Assembly: GCA_026196105.1 (NCBI GenBank)
Contig: JAPHRK010000012.1
Span: 1 to 53,958 of the forward strand
DNA: 53,958 bases
From: Rhodospirillales bacterium
GTDB taxonomy: Bacteria > Pseudomonadota > Alphaproteobacteria > Rhodospirillales > JAPHRK01
Reading direction: 5' to 3'
Both the position numbers and the translations under genes were made by a program. Numbering within the stretch: the stretch's first letter is position 1; the number at the start of each line of letters is the position of its first letter. Shown here piece by piece: positions 51,745 through 53,958 of the stretch. The notes under the pieces were generated by a model. That model saw only the letters and a program-made list of their open reading frames with translations. It made no database searches and was not told where the DNA came from.

Positions 51745-52601
51745 TAGGTAGTATACTAGTTCCCCTTGCCGAGCCCGATATGGATGAAAACGCCGTTCGA
51801 ATGGCGTTTCTCTTGGCTCAAAAATTCTGCGCCCATGTCGAGTGTCTCCATATCCATCCACCTATTCTGAAGAAAGTGCCGTACGTTTCTGAGGCGATGG
51901 CGAGACGGACTGATCAGATTGTGTCGCGAGTGCGGGAGCAGGAAGCGCAAGAAGTTCGACATGCCGAGTATATTTTTGGAAAAGTTCGTAGGGAAATTGG
52001 ATTAGATGGTTACGGAGGGGACCTTTCCGAAAGTCGCCCTTCGGCCTCTTGGAATATTCAAACCGGGAACGAAGAAGCTTTGATTGCTGAGCGAGGACGG
52101 GTATTTGACCTAATCGTTGTTGCGCAACCGCAAAAGAGCTCAAAATCGGCCTCACGAACGACACTTAAGGCGGCGATCTTTAAGACAGCGAGACCAGTTT
52201 TGATGGTTCCCCGCAATTGGTCATCTAGTTTGGGGAATTCAGTACTCGTTTCCTGGAACGCAAGCTCTCTGTCAGCGCGCGCTGTTAGTGCTGCTGTTCC
52301 CTTCCTCCGGCGTGCAAATTCTGTAAGCATTCTCCATGTCACCACGGGAGCCAAAGGGGGCCCGTCGGCGAAAGATCTCGCGCAGTATCTTATCTGGCAA
52401 GACATACAGACTGGAATTAGAGAAATTGAACCACAAGCGCACAGTGTAGGAGAAACTATTTTGTCCGAAGCGGATTCGATAGGGGCCGATCTGATTGTAA
52501 TTGGTGCTCACTCGTTAAATCGCCTGAGTGAAGTAATTCTTGGTGGTGTAACGAACTACTTGACCTCGCACGCCGAGGTACCGGTGTTGATGGCGCATTG
52601 A
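51741..52601 (+). CDS. Tandem-domain universal stress protein
   Basis: 286 residues with two Usp domains: the first from ILVPLAEPDMDENAVRMAFL, ending at ARPVLMVPRNW; the second from VLVSWNASSLSARAVSAAVP to SHAEVPVLMAH, with IGADLIVIGAHSLNRLSEVI near the nucleotide-binding loop. Long acidic/basic linker in domain one. Coupled to the CmtR-like gene by a 4-bp overlap, so it should be metal-induced. Its function is probably stress tolerance; the ligand is unknown. Confidence 0.87.
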   Translation: MIGSILVPLAEPDMDENAVRMAFLLAQKFCAHVECLHIHPPILKKVPYVSEAMARRTDQIVSRVREQEAQEVRHAEYIFGKVRREIGLDGYGGDLSESRPSASWNIQTGNEEALIAERGRVFDLIVVAQPQKSSKSASRTTLKAAIFKTARPVLMVPRNWSSSLGNSVLVSWNASSLSARAVSAAVPFLRRANSVSILHVTTGAKGGPSAKDLAQYLIWQDIQTGIREIEPQAHSVGETILSEADSIGADLIVIGAHSLNRLSEVILGGVTNYLTSHAEVPVLMAH

Positions 52602-52756
52602 TTGAGATAGGTTTATTTCGAAGAAATTACCAACCGATGGCATGGTGCGGGCGTGGCTGGGGCTCCAGAAATTAAATGCAGTTATTAACCTTTACCCCCC
52701 CTATTGAGATGGCCTAGAGATTTCAATATCGGGAGAGAAATCAGTAGGAGTTAGCT

Positions 52757-53167
52757 ATGAGAATTCAGAGATTCGTTATCACGGGTGTTATCGTCATTGG
52801 AGTGGCTCTCAGTATCGCAATTCCAACCTTTGCTCACGATTACAATGGTAGTCGGGGTCATGGAATGATGGGGCCCAACTGGGGCAATGGGTACGACTGG
52901 TGCCCATATGGTATGATGGGCCCGAGAACAATGAAGGGGGCTGGCCCGAATCAGATGCAGCCAATCCAAAAGGAACTATCCACTACAGACGTTCAACAAA
53001 TGATGGAGCAACGTCTCACTTGGCAGGGAAACCCTAATCTTAAGCTGGGAAAAGTCGAGGAGAGGGATGCTAGCACAATAATTGCTGAAGTCGTGACCAA
53101 AGAAGGCTCACTCGTTCAAAAATTTGAGATTAATCGTTACACGGGATGGATACGGGGAAACCAATAA
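52757..53167 (+). CDS. Exported Met/His-rich small protein
   Basis: 136 residues: signal peptide (FVITGVIVIGVALSIAIPTF, then AHDY), a Gly/Met/His/Trp-rich segment (GHGMMGPNWGNGYDWCPYGM) and a C-terminal PepSY-like strand region (TIIAEVVTKEGSLVQKFEIN). The Met/His pattern suggests loose binding of Cu or other soft metals in the periplasm. TAGGAG precedes the start. Similar small proteins occur with heavy-metal genes, but I cannot name a family. Confidence 0.7.
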   Translation: MRIQRFVITGVIVIGVALSIAIPTFAHDYNGSRGHGMMGPNWGNGYDWCPYGMMGPRTMKGAGPNQMQPIQKELSTTDVQQMMEQRLTWQGNPNLKLGKVEERDASTIIAEVVTKEGSLVQKFEINRYTGWIRGNQ

Positions 53168-53313
53168 AATGGGTCGAAGAATCACGCATATCGTTGCTCT
53201 GGACCATCTCGTGCGTCGTCTTAAGGGCACTTTCATGGTCCTAAAACGCCTAGCGTAGCGGAATAGAGGCAGCCAGTGGCCAAATAGTATAGGATATTGG
53301 AAGGTACCGGACG

Positions 53314-53529
53314 ATCTATAAGTCAATTTTTCTAATCGCGATTGTCACTGCTGCTGTCGTTGCAGTGGTGCTCTGGTTACGATCGCTCAATACGCCAATT
53401 CCCAAAGAGGTGCGGTCTGGAAAAACTCCTCAGCGCCGAGAACTCCTCGATATTCTCAAGGAGCGTTTAGCACGTGGTGAGATTGCCAAAGAAGAATTTA
53501 ATGAGTTGCAAAATATTTTTGGAGAATAG
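53314..53529 (+). CDS. Small SHOCT-domain membrane protein, start unclear
   Basis: Short frame ending at TAG 53527. It gives one membrane helix (IFLIAIVTAAVVAVVLWLRS) and a C-terminal SHOCT motif (LLDILKERLARGEIAKEEFN). No ATG, GTG or TTG occurs before the helix; upstream is an in-frame TAG at 53290. ATC 53314, nine bases after GGAAGG, is the best non-standard start. It may be a real gene with a rare start or one that has lost its ATG. Confidence 0.5.
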   Translation: MYKSIFLIAIVTAAVVAVVLWLRSLNTPIPKEVRSGKTPQRRELLDILKERLARGEIAKEEFNELQNIFGE

Positions 53530-53559
53530 GCTCTTACTGTTCATCTGGAAGATGTCTGT

Positions 53560-53958
53560 TTACTTACCAGCCGAAGCGGCAATCTCATTTTTTACGAGGT
53601 CGAGAAGTTGCTGGCGTCCGAATTCAGTAAGGGGTTTTCCATTAACGAAGAATGTTGGTGTTTTTTGGACTCCTACGGCTTTTATGTCTGCGGCCTCTTG
53701 ATTAAGCACGGCGACAATGTCTGGCATTTTAGCTTGGCTGCGGGCGCGCTCTACATCGAGGCCGGTATCTTTTACGACTTCCCACACATTTGTCGCGCTC
53801 CTTCCATGGGGGGCCCAAAGGGGCTGCGTTTCGTAAAGCCTTTCAAGCACAGGCTCGAAAAGATTTTGCATTCTGGCGGCCTCCAAGAGCGATATTGCCT
53901 CGGCAGATGGCGGATGAAAGGCCGCATAGCGCATAACCAAACGTATTTTGCCAGGATG
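53560..53958 (-). CDS. DsbA-family protein (copy 2, cut by window edge)
   Basis: C-terminal 132 residues of a second copy of the gene at 47894. It shares MRYAAFHPPSAEAISLLEAA, LDVERARSQAKMPDIVAVLN and VQKTPTFFVNGKPLTEFGRQ, with few substitutions such as EKL to ERL and TDIKTV to ADIKAV. The N-terminus and active site lie beyond base 53958. It faces left, as copy 1 does, and follows the SHOCT gene by 30 bp. Confidence 0.88.
   Translation of the reverse strand, partial: HPGKIRLVMRYAAFHPPSAEAISLLEAARMQNLFEPVLERLYETQPLWAPHGRSATNVWEVVKDTGLDVERARSQAKMPDIVAVLNQEAADIKAVGVQKTPTFFVNGKPLTEFGRQQLLDLVKNEIAASAGK
53570..53958. repeat. Direct repeat A, right copy (continues past edge)
   Basis: Pairs with 47901-48289 in the same orientation. 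Together they bracket a 5.67-kb unit holding most of the DsbA-like gene, lspA, the ATPase, the CmtR-like regulator, the stress protein and two small genes. Confidence 0.85.

Overview
The window reads as an integrative and conjugative element (ICE) with metal-resistance cargo, inserted beside a tRNA gene in an alphaproteobacterium. Moderate G+C, the FseA/RdfS-type control genes and the gene families suggest a marine Rhodospirillales-like host; this is an inference from style, with no rRNA or marker gene to confirm it. Bases 1-2399 look like host chromosome: a two-partner-secretion outer-membrane transporter and a leftward rho-independent terminator. An IS1111-type insertion sequence (about 2400-3777) lies directly against a 45-bp remnant of a tRNA(CAU) 3' end (3778-3822), the probable attachment site. 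A tyrosine integrase follows at once.

Bases 3823-26861 are the ICE core, almost all on the + strand: integrase; a regulator split over two reading frames that matches the FseA design; an excisionase-like small protein; a candidate oriT; traK/L/M-like genes; a VirB2-VirB11 type IV secretion system; the VirD4 coupling protein; an ArdC/TraC-type primase; a TraJ/MobC-like protein and a MOBP relaxase. Extra parts sit inside the secretion operon: an antisense secreted-protein gene between virB5 and virB6, a hicAB toxin-antitoxin pair after virB10, a large secreted protein with six two-cysteine repeats between virB10 and virB11, and three copies of a ~97-bp multi-hairpin repeat at the 3' ends of virB10, virB11 and virD4.

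Bases 27180-36695 (minus strand) hold an orphan flgC and two operons. One encodes three c-type cytochrome proteins (one fused to a BNR/Ycf48-like propeller), a YVTN propeller, a CcdA-like electron transporter and an ScsC-like thioredoxin-fold protein. The other encodes a DUF2933 protein and ccmG, ccmF, ccmH and ccmI. Both operons have the same palindrome, GACAAAC followed by TTTGT, upstream. Together they look like a periplasmic redox and cytochrome module that brings part of its own maturation machinery.

Bases 37007-53958 hold a chemoreceptor, a saccharopine-dehydrogenase-like protein, a copper-type P-type ATPase with three membrane-protein genes behind it, a mercury operon (merR divergent from merTPFA), and a Zn/Cd/Pb unit: DsbA-like protein, lspA and P-type ATPase divergent from a CmtR-like ArsR regulator plus a universal stress protein. 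A second, near-identical copy of the DsbA-like gene runs off the right edge 5,669 bp after the first, so this unit is probably duplicated in tandem. No intact tRNA(CAU) gene is seen, so the far end of the ICE is expected beyond the window.
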